From contig NC_135242.1 of NCBI RefSeq assembly GCF_947623445.1, forward strand, positions 5,456,001-5,520,000: 64,000 nt of DNA, given 5' to 3'. This DNA comes from Clavelina lepadiformis. Taxonomy: Eukaryota > Chordata > Ascidiacea > Aplousobranchia > Clavelinidae. This document shows, piece by piece, positions 1 through 16,149 of the stretch (within the stretch, counting starts at the first letter, position 1; each line of letters opens with the position of its first letter). A program made the position numbers and the translations under genes. Below the pieces are notes generated by a model. It was not told the origin of the DNA. It searched no databases and was given only the letters and a program-made list of their open reading frames with translations.

Positions 1-40
1 ACAGTACCACTGCAAATATTCATTGATGCAAATGATTTAC

Positions 41-376
41 CTGTAACTTTTATAGCTCGGAATACGAAGAGATATCTTTCCAATATAACCCCATGTGACT
101 TCAACGCCGGGTAGATCAAATTCCCTCAATGCATCTTTGCGTAAATGCAATCCTTCCAATTCCACAGCACCTGAAACATTTAAAAGCATTATTTTACAAA
201 TATTTAGTATTCTAATACAGTAAGAACGTATACTGCAGTATATACAAAGTTTCATATTACAGTAGTAGTATAAATACAGGTGAATAATGTTTTTAAGTCA
301 ATTAGTTTTTGGACTTGCATTTCACTTTAAGGAAGAAACTAAATTTTAATAGTGCCGAGTAATAAAATAATAGATC

Positions 377-407
<31 letters not shown>

Positions 408-577
408 CTTTTATTGCTTTTTATATTAACATTATTTTATATCACATATACCCAGTGGTATAAAATACATGGGTACACACCTTGCACAATTCCAATTGAT
501 AAATTTTCTGCATTAAAATTTTCAACATATTGGCCAATATAACGATTTAGAACTTGTGATGCAAATCGCTCCAACAT
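41..577 (-). CDS. VPS13D: VPS13D-like protein, first two coding exons (partial, runs off left edge)
   Basis: Exon 1 is 481-577 (start codon at 577) and exon 2 is 41-170; the donor at 39-40 leads off the window. Exon 1 ends in phase 1 and exon 2 completes a Gly codon. The product starts MLERFASQVLNRYIGQYVEN and continues with GAVELEGLHLRKDALREFDL, then GYIGKISLRIP. This is the chorein N-terminal domain of VPS13 bridge-like lipid-transfer proteins, which pass phospholipids between organelles. The KDAL and GAVELE pattern and the MLE start fit the VPS13D branch better than A/C (which start MVFES or MVLES) or B. VPS13D acts at mitochondria, ER and peroxisomes; that role is family knowledge. Only about 75 of an expected 4000 or more residues are visible. 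The gene is head-to-head with the esterase at 3838, with 3.2 kb between them. Confidence 0.88.
377..403. repeat. (AT)n microsatellite
   Basis: Uninterrupted AT dinucleotide run in the first intron of the VPS13D-like gene, flanked by AT-rich sequence. Confidence 0.9.
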
Positions 578-1261
578 GACTTCAATGAGATAAGTATATT
601 TTCTTGCTTATAATATTTGCATTAGACATAAAAAATTAACATAACTGAGCACATTTTTTAAGACAAAACAACCAAAACAAATATTTCTGTAAAATTGGTA
701 AAGATAAAGTTAAACTTGATTTAACTGCAAGTTAATCTGCATGCTTTTTAAAACCTGTTTCTTCACATTCTTAACATACCAATATACATCAAAATTATAA
801 AAACTATTTTGGCATCATAGCCAACAAAGCCAACCACTTTTTCATGAGGATAGCTTTTGGCAAGGAAAATATATCTTCTAGAGTCTACACACATGCCTTT
901 AGGCCTATATTGAAAAAGGTGCACAAATCATTCCAAGTATAATAGAGTTTTCAATCGTTCGAATATGAATCGAATCCTTATCTGCTAACTTTGCTTGTTT
1001 CCCTTTATCGAAATATTGTCGAACAGCATCATCATGATTAAAACTAAAACTTGTCGTTTTTATGACACTTGTACAAATAAACTAAAATTTCTTGCAACTA
1101 TTTATAACTTTAAATTTTTAAAGTCGATCATACAACCAAAAAATTTCAATGATTTTTTTGATGTGCTACATTTTGCAAAACAAAGGATTTCAAGAATTTC
1201 TCTAGAATTTCAAATCCTAAAAGATTCGAATGTTAATTTATTATGTTTATTATTATTATGC

Positions 1262-1545
1262 CCATAGTGGAAAGTGTGACAGCTGCATGCACAAGTTTCA
1301 TCAACATGCTCACCGAATATTTGCCTCATCACGTCGATTTATAATAAAAAAAATTAAGAAAAACTGGTTGCTTAAATGCTAATTTATAATGAAAAAAACA
1401 AACAATTGAGGCCTCAGTGCACGCCATCACGCCAAAATTTGCGTGTTTGCATGGACAACTTTTTATCAAAAACTGACGCACTTTCCGGTCTGGTGCATTG
1501 CAAGCAGTCGAACATAACAATATAGTGTATGTGAAACAATATTGT
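1262..1545. repeat. Dispersed inverted-repeat element, family A, copy 1
   Basis: It begins with ccatagtggaaagtgtgaca and contains gtttcatcaacatgct, aactggttgcttaaatgc and tcagtgcacgccat. The same order of motifs occurs at 43370-43776, and in reverse orientation at 21718-22052. It is a MITE-like relic between VPS13D and the first esterase; the DNA transposon superfamily is not determined. The rest of 578-3837 holds only the repeats listed here and no gene that I can support. Confidence 0.65.
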
Positions 1546-2283
1546 GCATGTGGTCTTGCACCTTGCACATGACTGGTTCCTCCGATTACGAAGTAGCAAT
1601 ATACACCGTGAAAACATGTAAGCTAAGTCGAATAAGCAGTCAGATGCCTAGAAGTTATGAATTTGTACTTAATATGGGAGCACTAAGTGCTCAGAAGTTA
1701 GAAAAATGATGTTAGAAAATTAGAAAAATGTTCAGACGAAATGGAAGTGTGCACTTAGCCTAGGTGCGCAATTACACGGTACTGTAAATAGTTTCACTTA
1801 TTTATTATTCAAACCAATTCATAATTCAAGGCACTGAAGTTCTGTCAAAGCTATTAAGCGCAAAATAACGCACAGTATGTGCGGCACTGAAGTTCATGAA
1901 AAGCAGTATTGAGGGTGCCTTAGTCACACTCTGCAGTCTGACTTGCCTTTGTAGGCTATACCTGTTATAAAACCTGCAATAAATGGTGCAAAAAGTGTAA
2001 AATTCATTTTAGTGCATAACTGTGCGCAACAATGCAACTGAAATGTGCCACTGACCTGACTGACTGACTATAGGGCTAGATTTAGCGGTATATCCTACGA
2101 TAACCCATTGAATCTCATGAAAAGTTGAAAAGAGCGCCTGAGCGTGCCATTGCCAACCAATCAATTAAATTTTTTTAATTATATTATGATACTCTTCAGT
2201 TTACTTTAAATGGTGAAAATAAACTCTCTCTCTGTCTTAGTACTTTCCAAAATCCTTCATACTAGCGTACGATACGTTAACAG

Positions 2284-2400
2284 CTATTAATTGAAGGGTC
2301 TAGAATACAAGTGCGCAACCACAGGACGTCTTTGTATGCTAAGTCCTACTCAAATTATGATGGCATCTGGTTGTGCACTTATAGCCTATAGTACCATACC
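2284..2400. repeat. Short repeat, family B, copy 1
   Basis: Contains tacaagtgcgcaaccacagg followed by tctttgtatgc, then tggttgtgcacttatagcct. The same motifs occur as inverted halves at about 22612-22728. It looks like a small palindromic MITE. Confidence 0.45.
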
Positions 2401-3036
2401 ATACCCATCTGATCATTCTGATGTAGCAACAGTAAGCCAGCAAGATAGTTGGCCTATTAACACAGAAGGCACTAACCATTACTGATCCGTACGGTCCAAA
2501 GTTTAAAAAAATTATAGCCTAACCTAAATAGCAAGAAATAGCTTTTGTATTAACTTTGTTCCAATCTGGAGCAAAAACAGATGATTTTGCCCAAAGTGTT
2601 GTTGCAATGACATCCATGCGCCACATGATGTCATGGTAGACCACCAACAGTATTTTAACCTAACCAACGTTCATAACACTTAGGCTATGTTACAACATGC
2701 AAGCAATTTACTTGAAATCGTAGAAAAAAATTGCTTAATACTGGTGATGCATGGATGCGTAAATGTAAATACTCTACTGTATTTTAGTCATTTAAACTTT
2801 GATATAATTTGGCTGACGCCACAAAAAGGTTTCCACAAACAGTAGCAAAATTATAGGGAGCGGGATCGTTTTATGACAAATCGTTGTATTTTTGTTTGTA
2901 ATTCAAATTCAAAATCTGTATTATAAACTAAGTTATTATTAAAAAACGCAAAAGTGATAATCAGGAGCAGAAGTTCGATCGTTCCATTTTTATGGCAATA
3001 AAGTTCTTCGTGGAAGCACACTACCGGTAAGCTAAC

Positions 3037-3405
3037 CACCCCATTCGTCTACTTTTCGCCCATTAAAATGGTCCAGAGTACGAGAAATTTTTCCCATTGT
3101 AATGGCAGGAAGTATGCCTTTCTTACCCTAGAGTAAGATATATGCCTTTGGAATGGGGAGAATTTTACTTTGACACAAATATGGTTTGTGAACCCCATTC
3201 GTCTATTTTTCCGCCCATTAAAATGGACCTGCTTTCAGCAATGGGGTTTCCCACAAACTATATTTCTGCCGAAGTAAACATCTCCCCATTCCAAATGCAT
3301 ATTTTTTACTCTAGGGTAAGAAAGGCATACTTCCTGCCATTCTAATGGGAAAATAATACCGCATTTCCACCCATTTCAATGGGCGGAAAGCAGACGAATC
3401 GGGTG
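3037..3405. mobile_element. Palindromic MITE with 7-bp target duplication
   Basis: The left end caccccattcgtctactttt pairs with a right end that reads cacccgattcgtctgctttc in reverse complement. Inside, a second inverted pair (aatggggagaattttacttt at about 3154, and aagtaaacatctccccattc at 3272) makes almost the whole 369 bp fold back. The 7 bp agctaac flanks both ends (3030-3036 and 3406-3412). No coding capacity. It lies about 430 bp upstream of the esterase start codon. Confidence 0.8.
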
Positions 3406-3837
3406 AGCTAACTGTTTACAATGCGTTTCCGTCATTAAACAAATAAAAGTTCCCATATAAAATATTTCATGCAACGTTTGCTCCGCATTTATGGTTCGGA
3501 CTCTACTATAAAATGGACAGAAGCATTTAGGTTTACAGTTAATTGATCCTTGCACTCGCAAATTATATCAAGTTGAGGCACTTTGTTGGTCGATCCATAC
3601 TTAATTGAAGACGCGCATTGGAAATCGGATTTTGTTAAGCACGTAGCCTAGGCCTACTCCTAAATATTTCGTTTGCTGTACTATGTAGGCTATTTCAATT
3701 TAACAGATAGGCCTAATAAGACTGAAAGCAATATTGTTCATAAAAGCTCATAACGCACCAACAATTTTAAGGCCATATCTAAATGAAAGTGTTTTATTTT
3801 AGGTTCAATTACCTTGGTGTAACCGGTTTATTTAGAC

Positions 3838-6800
3838 ATGAACATATTTCTTTTTCTGGTTCGGTTGTTCTTGTGTCATTGTGCTCTGGCGCAATCTGAT
3901 CCTATACTTGATGCGATCACATTTTTAGTTCAAGATAGTTATCCGGAATTTGTGATTGAAAGTGACAAAATTATCACAGAAGGTATAGGTGTTAGAAAAC
4001 AAGGACCAGTGAAACCCAGGTCCGGGGTATTGCCACACCAAGCGCCTGGAACACAGCATCCGCAAGTCCGTATCAAAACTGGTCTTGTTACTGGAGAGAC
4101 GGTGCCAGGTTCCCATGCGTTTTATAGCATTCCCTACGCTAAGCCACCACTTGGACCGCTAAGGTTTGTGTGTTGGAAATATTGTGTCATAAGCAAAGAC
4201 TTTCTGTGCCTGTTTTTCCAGGTTTAGCCTTCTTGTAGGATTTGCATAACATTTTGACAACTGTAAACTAGACCAGTGCTTTTTGCTTTTTTTTGTCCAA
4301 ATACGCTTTTTAAAGGTATCTAAATCTATTTTATCCTTTATCGGTTATTGTCGGTTTATGTTACTAACCAAGAAACTAACGTCACAAAACGAAACAAATG
4401 TTGTACGGCCATTTACTTATAGATAGCTTATAAGTTTTAACTGAGCATCACGAAAAATGGCCAAAATTGCTCGCAGCGACACAATTTACAATCCCTCCAT
4501 GAGCAGTTTCAATTTATTTATTTCTCTCTTTGATTTTAAATCTTTCATTTATTTTGAGGTGAAAAGTTCATCTGCGTAAAAAAACATTGAACTTGATCAT
4601 TGATAAATCGAAGCTTGCTGAAATGTGTTTAGAGGCCTTAATCAAAACAAGTTTCAACGTAAAAGACACTGATGAAAAGTTGAAATGAAGTGTCATTTGA
4701 ACTTTCAGATACATGCCTCCAGAACCCGCGGAAGACTTCAAGGAAACGTTTAATGCTTCACTTCCAAACTACAGAATGTGTTATCAGATAAAAGACGATT
4801 GCCCAGAACCGGATTCTTGCCAAGATACAGTTCGTTAGAAATTTTATTTTTTATTTTAGAATTTTTTTTCTGAAGCGTCCGTGGAAACCGTTAAATTTCA
4901 GATTTTATTGCACATCTTATAGTATTAGTTATTTGTTTGGCCGTTCATTTTTAAATTTGCTTTAGCTTAAACTGGCCGGGTAATGTGCCAGTACTTTGTT
5001 ATTATGTATGGCGCTTCTAATCACTCCATAATTGCAAAAGTTATATTCTTATAAGTAAGCTATTTAGCACTGAAAACGCAAAACGGTCTAATTGCTTTGT
5101 TGAAAGAGGGGTCCATCCAAACAAAAGGGCCGAAAACCCCATGCTGAAACAATTAGGTCTAATTTATAATCAATTTATAACAAATTAAACCGACCTAGGA
5201 TAATACGATTCTACAGAAACCTTAGTTTAACCCCTGTGGGAATAAAACCGCTGTTATTTACTTAACTTAAAAGCTTATCTAATATTAGTCCAAACAAACA
5301 CAGAGTGTGTTTATAAAAATGAGCATATTTGCAAAACTACAATAACTTAAATAACAAACGCTTCATGCTGGCGTATAGTTTTAGTATATCTTTGGGGAGA
5401 CCGGGGCTAGTTGGAAAACGGGGTTAGTTGAAAAATCGATGTTTTACTATTCTCCGAACATCTTTGTAAATCTTTACTGCCCTTTAGTGATTGACAACGC
5501 TGTTATCTATTTGCCATGTTAATTTTATTGGTCTAAGAGCAGAAGCATAAGAGTGGCACACGTTTTTCTGTTTTTTATACTTTGAACTAAAAATCGAGAT
5601 TGTTGGTAAATTTCGTGTAACATAGTGCTTTAGAGAGATAAGTGAAAGTTCATTAGTCTATATTGACCGTAGGTGCCATGGTACCAGAAAAGGCAGAGGC
5701 AATTAAATTACCTGGTTTAGTGGCTACATAAAAAGTAATTTTTCTCTCCCATGTGCATACGGGGTTAGTTGGAAAATTTTGAATGGGGTTAGTTGGAAAG
5801 TAAGACAATGCCAAAAAGCATGGCATTGTCTTACACTCATTTCCACCCCACTGCTCTCATAAGCTGCAGCCGCTAGATAGGGCTGTTTATGGGCCTTTCA
5901 AGCGTTATTACAACAGCGCTTGTGACTGCTGGATGAAAGAAAATCGAGGAACAACAATAACTATTTATGACATCCCTGATATGGTAGGGAGAAGTTTCCC
6001 CAGAGCATTCACACCAGTAAACATAAAAATTTGTAAATGCTTGATAAACGCTTCAAAGTCTGACTCTGACAAAGCACCGCCGCCACTCTTATCAGATGAA
6101 GAGGACTGCTCAGACGGGAGTACAACAGACGATGAAGAAATGACAGAGGTTAATCAACCAAATGACATTAAAGAAGGTGAATTTGCACTGGTCAAATTTT
6201 CTGCAAGAAAAAGTGTGCAGTACTACGTTGGAGATGTAAGTGATGTTTTTGAAGATGGGGACGTAACCTTCAAATTTTTGAAGCGCTCCAATCACTTTAA
6301 ATTAGCGAATGAGCGCCTCTAGTTTATTTTTCCTATGGACACTGACGAATCGGAATTCACTCAAAATTTAAAAGACATTGTATTCAAATTTCCTGTTCCT
6401 TTCAACAGAAGAGGAACGAAACGCTGTCAGCAGAACTTTATCTTCCCTTTTGACTTGTCGGGCTACAATCCACAATAGATTGATTGACATTCAAAGAACA
6501 GACACTTTTGAATACTGTATATAACAAATCGATGTATTTTCCAACTAACCCCGTGTGGTTTTCCAACAAGCCCCGGCGTCGGGGTTAGTTGGAAAACGTG
6601 ACTGATGTCTGAAAAATTAAAGTTTGTGCGTAAACCTGTAACAATTTCTGTTCAGTCTTTTGTAATAAGTTGTAGATCATCGTAGTCATTATGCCAGACT
6701 AGATAAAGATTTCGAAGATCATTCTGAATTTTCGTGGTTTAAATTTTCCTAAAAATTTTTCCAACTAACCCCGGTCTCCCCTGTATAAGATATGTCATAG

Positions 6801-9504
6801 GCCTATAACATGTTAATTTTGTTTCAAGAGATCTACTGTAAATTTTCTCGCGCTAGATGTCGGAAGACTGTCTGGTTGTGAACGTGAACGTACCTTCACG
6901 TTTAGACCTCACTGATCCCGATTCTCCACCTGCAGAGCGTCTTCCTGTTCTTGTCTGGTTTCATGGAGGATTCTTTTTCCGCGGCAGGGCAACTACCACC
7001 AAATATGACGGTCGATGGTTGAGTCCAGCTATTGACGCAGTGGTTGTCACCCTGAACTACAGAGTGGGTAAGTCATCCACGAACAAATCCAAAGTAACCG
7101 AAAATAATAAACAGGTAATGAGGCAACTAGCGCCAAGCGCAAACGTTACGCTAAGTATCCTCTTCACGGAATATTTTTAGGACCTCTGGGGTTTTTGTCT
7201 TTTGAAGAAGATGGAAATTTAGTTGTGGGGAATCAGGCAATTAAAGATCAGCAACTGGCTTTACAATGGGTTCAGGATAATATTCACGCCTTTGGCGGTG
7301 ACAACGAAAGGGTAGCCTTAACAAATTTGTGGTGTGGAGTGTCGATTATATTTCCTAAGCATAATCATGACAGCAGTTGTCAAATTCAAAAATTTTAACG
7401 ACCGTTATAACTTAATTGAACTAAATTTAACCTGATAAAATTTTATTACAATAAAATCTACACTAAAGGTGTTTTTATACAGTAGATTGTTCACAAATAA
7501 ATATTTGCCCGCAAAGTTACGTTTTATGTTGCCTATAGTTTTATGATGGGAAAAAATTGTTGAATCATAATTTACTTTTTACTATACTGTACAATTAAAC
7601 GATATCAATTATTGTCGATACCAAATAGGCAAACGCTTGATTAGGCGTGCGTCTGGTCGCGCAATTGAGCCGTTTTAATACCAGCATACATACGCCTTTA
7701 GGGTTACAAAAAAGAAGGTAATCACTCAATTAAGTCTGTTGTGGGGAGAGTGGATCATAATGATATGAAGATGATGACTTCATTGTTTTAAACTTTAAGT
7801 TTATTTCTTTTTTTCTCAATTTAGGTAACATTATTCGCTAACAGCGCTGGCGCTCAAGCAGCAGTCTTTCATCTTCTCTCGTCGACAAGCAAACCTTTCT
7901 ACGAACGTGCTATAACTGAGAGCAGTCCATCTGTTTTCAAGTACCAGACTCCGCTCGAATCCGCTTCCTCCATAACGGCTCATCTTCTGGATGCTATTGG
8001 TTGTCCGAATGACGTCTCCTGTTTAAGGTATAGGGATAAGCTGTAGGCAAGCATATGGATGTGTAGGTATGCAATAGTGACATCTTCTCAGAGATCAAGT
8101 TTAATATTTTTCTACAAACTTTTCCCCAGCTTAAGCATCGACACATTGTATCATTGTTAGATCCCAAGACGCTTGGACCATAACTCAAGCCCGAGATAAA
8201 GTGATGGCTGAAGCTCTGAAGAACAAGGACCTTTGGGGTGGAATTGAACCTTTTCGTCCAGTAATCGATGGCGTTGAATTCACAGACCAGCCGCTTAACC
8301 TTTTCCAAAATGGAAGATGGAATAGTGAAAAGGCAGTTTTGTTCGGAACCAACGAAGGGGAAATGGCGTATGTTAGCGCAGCGTTTGAATATATTCCAAA
8401 CTTGGCAATTTTGGGAGATGTGTTTGAGGTAAGACAACATAGCCTAACAATTAACGTATACTTGGCCTGTACAAATTCTATCTGCAAAAACACTTTGCCT
8501 GTAAATTGTATTATGCAAAACAAAACAAAGGCAATCAACAACGTTGTACTGGGAGAAGACGCCCAGACAATGATTGACGTATATACAAAAGGTCAAGGTC
8601 TGCGTCCTGATTATGGCGCAATCTTTTCTGATGAACTGACGGACATGTTCTTTGTTTGCCCGAACCGCGCCATGGCCAGGTTGGATATTTTACGTTATAT
8701 CGGTGATGATGTCACTCAAAAAGTTGATTCAAAGGCTATTTATAAAAGAAAAGCGTTAATTTACAAAAACGCAATAGGCACAGAAGTTGTCATCATGTTT
8801 TGATTTTCAGATTTGCTTCGCTTACTTCAACTCATCCTGAGAAAAGGGTTTATTTGTACAACAACGCTTATGGCCAGCAAAATTGCACCAGCAGCTTTAC
8901 ACCCGTTTGCGGAAATGCTTATCATTCCTCCGAACAAAATTTCGTCTGGAAGTCAGCTGAAGGCTACGAGTAATACCATATGCAATTAGCTCTTTTTATA
9001 TTATGAACCTTATCCTTGTTCTTAGGCTGAGTGTTTCAGAACAATTTTCACTGCCGAAGACGGGCAAAGGGCAACGTTAAGTTTTACTTAGACCTTTCAA
9101 TACCAGCAAAATAATGTTGAATTAAACATGTTGTAAGTGTAATGTTATCCAGAACAACTTTTACTGATGAGGATAGTTTGGTGTCCGACATATTCAGTAC
9201 ATATTGGGGAGGATTCGCTAATGATGGAAACCCATCTTCCGGTTTGACCACATCCCTGGGATATTTCACAACTTTCCCACTTTATGTAAGATGAACTTGT
9301 GTGTACTGGTTTGGTTGGTTGATACAGCTATAACATTTAATTAATTCACAGTCCTCTTTGTCGACCGAGCCTTGGCAAAATATACGAATCACGTACCCTC
9401 AAAGTGAGCTACAAACCCACTACAGGGAAACGTACTGCGATGCTTGGGACGCAATTGGATTTTATTTTGATACTTTTCCGGAAGTTATTACTCCAGCTCC
9501 GTAG
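3838..9504 (+). CDS. Secreted carboxylesterase/cholinesterase-family protein 1 (10 exons)
   Basis: Exons: 3838-4163, 4709-4829, 6857-7067, 7181-7311, 7825-8027, 8161-8428, 8531-8679, 8811-8969, 9153-9285, 9352-9504. The sum is 1854 nt, or 617 residues, with all phases consistent. A signal peptide (MNIFLFLVRLFLCHCALAQS) is followed by an alpha/beta-hydrolase of type-B carboxylesterase kind: SEDCLVVNVNVP, oxyanion-hole HGG at about 185-187, nucleophile Ser270, acid Glu398 in GTNEGE and His508 in AYHSSE. The nucleophile elbow is ANSAG instead of the usual GxSAG, so the first Gly of the elbow is Ala; activity may be reduced or altered. The second exon uses an unusual donor (ACA then gttcgt). Intron 2 contains a pogo-type transposon. 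Unlike its neighbour it ends soon after the hydrolase fold, with no hydrophobic tail, so it is probably soluble and secreted. Substrate unknown. The nearest families by memory are cAMP-regulated D2/crystal-protein-like esterases. Confidence 0.9.
5394..6781 (+). mobile_element. Pogo/Tigger-type DNA transposon, internally deleted, in esterase 1 intron 2
   Basis: Terminal inverted repeats: ggggagaccggggctagttg at 5394 and its reverse complement ending at 6781, with further copies of the ggggttagttggaaa motif nested inside at both ends. The plus-strand reading frame at 5933-6322 ends like a pogo-group DDE transposase: ITIYDIPDMVG and SFPRAFTPVNI match the end of the DDE_1 domain. An acidic linker follows, then EGEFALVKFSARKSVQYYVG and a tail with IVFKFPVPFNRRGTKR after a stop codon at 6320-6322. 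The DNA-binding domain and most of the catalytic core are missing, so it is non-autonomous. TSD not cleanly resolved; TA is expected for the group. Confidence 0.78.
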
Positions 9505-9677
9505 ACTTCGAGCCTACAAACAATTATATACTGTGATTGTAAAAGATAGTGTTAATTTATTTGTAATTGAATTTTCAAAATCTAACTCTGTAATCGAATG
9601 CAATTATTTAAGTAGTGTAATATTGTTGTTTCAGGAATTATTTTAATTAAAACGTTTCAAAATCGAAGGTTTTAATT

Positions 9678-9683
9678 AATAAA
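9678..9683 (+). terminator. Polyadenylation signal candidate, esterase 1
   Basis: AATAAA 174 nt after the esterase 1 stop codon. Confidence 0.5.
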
Positions 9684-11311
9684 ATGCAAGTATAACGACT
9701 TGCACGTGTTTTGGCATGTCCTTCAAGCATAACGAGGTCGAAGTCGGAAACTTTGTTACGCCTACAAGTTTTGTAAAGTGAAACAAAGTAAAAAGTTCGG
9801 ACGTACAACACTGATTGTAAATATCGAAAAGGAAACATAGGGTTGCTAAGATACTCAGATCCACGTCATTTTATTTGCCACTACAGTAGTTACTACTCAA
9901 AAAGAGTTGTTGTTGACTAAGATATTGTGAGATTAACAAACACGAAACTCTCTTTTCTTCGGTTCACTTTTCAGAACATCATTGGAAGTCGTCATCATGT
10001 TTAATGGAATGCCCACTCTTGCCGAAACTTAATTGCTTCTTGTCTGTCTGATGAAAAAGCCTGCCGGGGTGTGTTGAGATTTGTACTGGGCTTGAGTGGC
10101 CATGTATATAAAGACGAACTTTTTCTTCATTTTGAATTTTTTTCTTGACCCGGTTTCTTATTTATCTATACTTATTCAAAAGAGCCATCCAACTGTCTAC
10201 CAGTCATCAAAGTACAGTATAAAGTTGCGGCCGGGTGCTGCATCATGTTCAGATGTATCCTCGTTGCTTTTTAACAAATAGTAGTGACTAATTAATCAAC
10301 GAGGTAATTTAATGTTTAGCTGATGCGGTTGCGTTGTTTGGATGGACCTCGTGACCTATGACATGGCAAAAATTGATGAGTTACGACCATTCGCGTTAAA
10401 GGTTATGAGATGTTATACGTACCATACCATGTTGTGTGCGTTGTGGCTGTTCTATTTTAATTTTACACTGTTCTTGATAATGATGCTTTATAATTTTAAA
10501 ATGACGACAAACATTCCAGTAACTGCATCACGCGTTCTTTGTTTGTTCAATTCGATAAGTCATGTCAAAGAGTCATGTTATCGGTGCTCCTCGGATTAGT
10601 TAACAAATATTTAAGAGCTGCGACCCTGCCTGAGTAATCGCCGCAAATATCTGTTAACAATAACCTGCATGGAGTTTGATAAGACTTAGAAGGTACCGTT
10701 GAGTAAACTTGCACTACCCGTCATTATGAGTTGAATGTGTTACAGATGAAAAATGTTTTACAAGACAGCACAACTACATGAATTAATGTTCTACCAAAAT
10801 AACTATACAACAGATGATGAACACGATTGTGTATTTAAAGGCGGTTTATAAATAACTGCAGCAGTGCAGGAAGCCCATGCATAAGATCTTAGTAAAACTC
10901 CAGAAGGAAAACTGCTCCTGGACAGATCTGCAATATAACTGCTCTTCTAATGAAAGGAAGATTTTTTTTATTGTCTTCCAACGTTTCGGTAATTCTTACG
11001 GGTTTGTTTCAAGGGGGCTAAAGAAGCTATAATATGCAAGCGGGTTATTGAAGCGTTGGAAAACTTTATTCTAATACAGTGCATTCAACAGAAGAACATT
11101 TGTAAAGCTGTTGCTTCTCCAGGTTGCAACAGCAATATTTTTGCTTGATCAAATTTAATTTAAGGTTGAGTTGCAAATGTTCTGTGATTATTACGGAAAA
11201 AAGGCGAAATACCCTAATTCAAAAATATCGCAGTATAGCCTTTACGCTATAAGTTGCATGTTGTAAAGTGCGAGGTTTTATTTTTTCTGTTTAGATTGGA
11301 TTAAAAATTAA
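9684..11311. other. Intergenic stretch between the two esterases
   Basis: No coding signal that I can support on either strand. It should hold the promoter of the second esterase, but no convincing core element stands out. Confidence 0.5.
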
Positions 11312-15285
<3,974 letters not shown>

Positions 15286-15680
15286 GTAGCCTATAACGTA
15301 TACTGTGCAGTTTACACATTTCGATGTCTATTTAATAGCTCAAGCTTTTTTAAAGGCTGTAAGGAAGTGCTTTTAACAAAATTGTTTTCTTAACCTTTGT
15401 AGCTGCGATCGTTTTATCTAACAGCGTACATTTCACATTTGAATATTTAATTGAAACTTGTTCAGATGTTCTGATAATCAAGCCCCTAATTTTGACATAC
15501 CTTAAACTTTAACGAGCATACTCGAAGTAGCAAAAGCAGCCAACTTGGCGCCCTTATTTCAAATGACGTTCAATCTAGTAGAGAACCGAAAATTATGCGG
15601 TAAAAGCAACAGAAAACCGCTTGGATGGGCAAGCTTAATGTTTGTAATACTTTTTAAACGATGGAAATATATTTTAAAAG

Positions 15681-15686
15681 AATAAA
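15681..15686 (+). terminator. Polyadenylation signal candidate, esterase 2
   Basis: AATAAA about 400 nt after the stop codon and before the convergent lipase gene. Confidence 0.5.
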
Positions 15687-16149
15687 GCTGTATGCATTTT
15701 TTGCTTTGATTCAAAATCCATTCTGGGGAAGGTTCTGAGGCTTTAGTAGCGCTCCAACAAAAAGCCAAGATTTAACTTTTTTTACAAACGCACCTTGCGT
15801 ATCATTTGCGCTTATCATTTGCGATGTATATCTATTTTTTCCATTACTGAAATACATAGAAAGATTTCAGAAAGTAAAAGCAGCATGGTTATATATATTT
15901 AGCGAGTACGTATGACCGTATACAAAGACAAGAGGTAAGAGGGTACCAAAAGCAGGTCTACTTAACAGTTCGACAAAAATTACTGTCTAAAGTTTAATTT
16001 CAGTCTTATGTCCAGAAAACGGGAAATAAAATAATCTTGAATAACAGGAAACAGGAAGGAAAAAACAAACATTAACTTGAGGATTTAAGCAGATGCAACT
16101 TATAAAAACAAACACAGTTGTAATACTTTGACACAACTTTAACTAGTTA

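Noticed and set aside
995-1267. 90-codon open frame upstream of VPS13D
   Set aside because: Low-complexity AT-rich composition, no domain or splice context; runs into a dispersed repeat.
8185-8541. Long minus-strand open frames opposite esterase 1 exon 6
   Set aside because: Shadow of a confidently coding exon on the plus strand.
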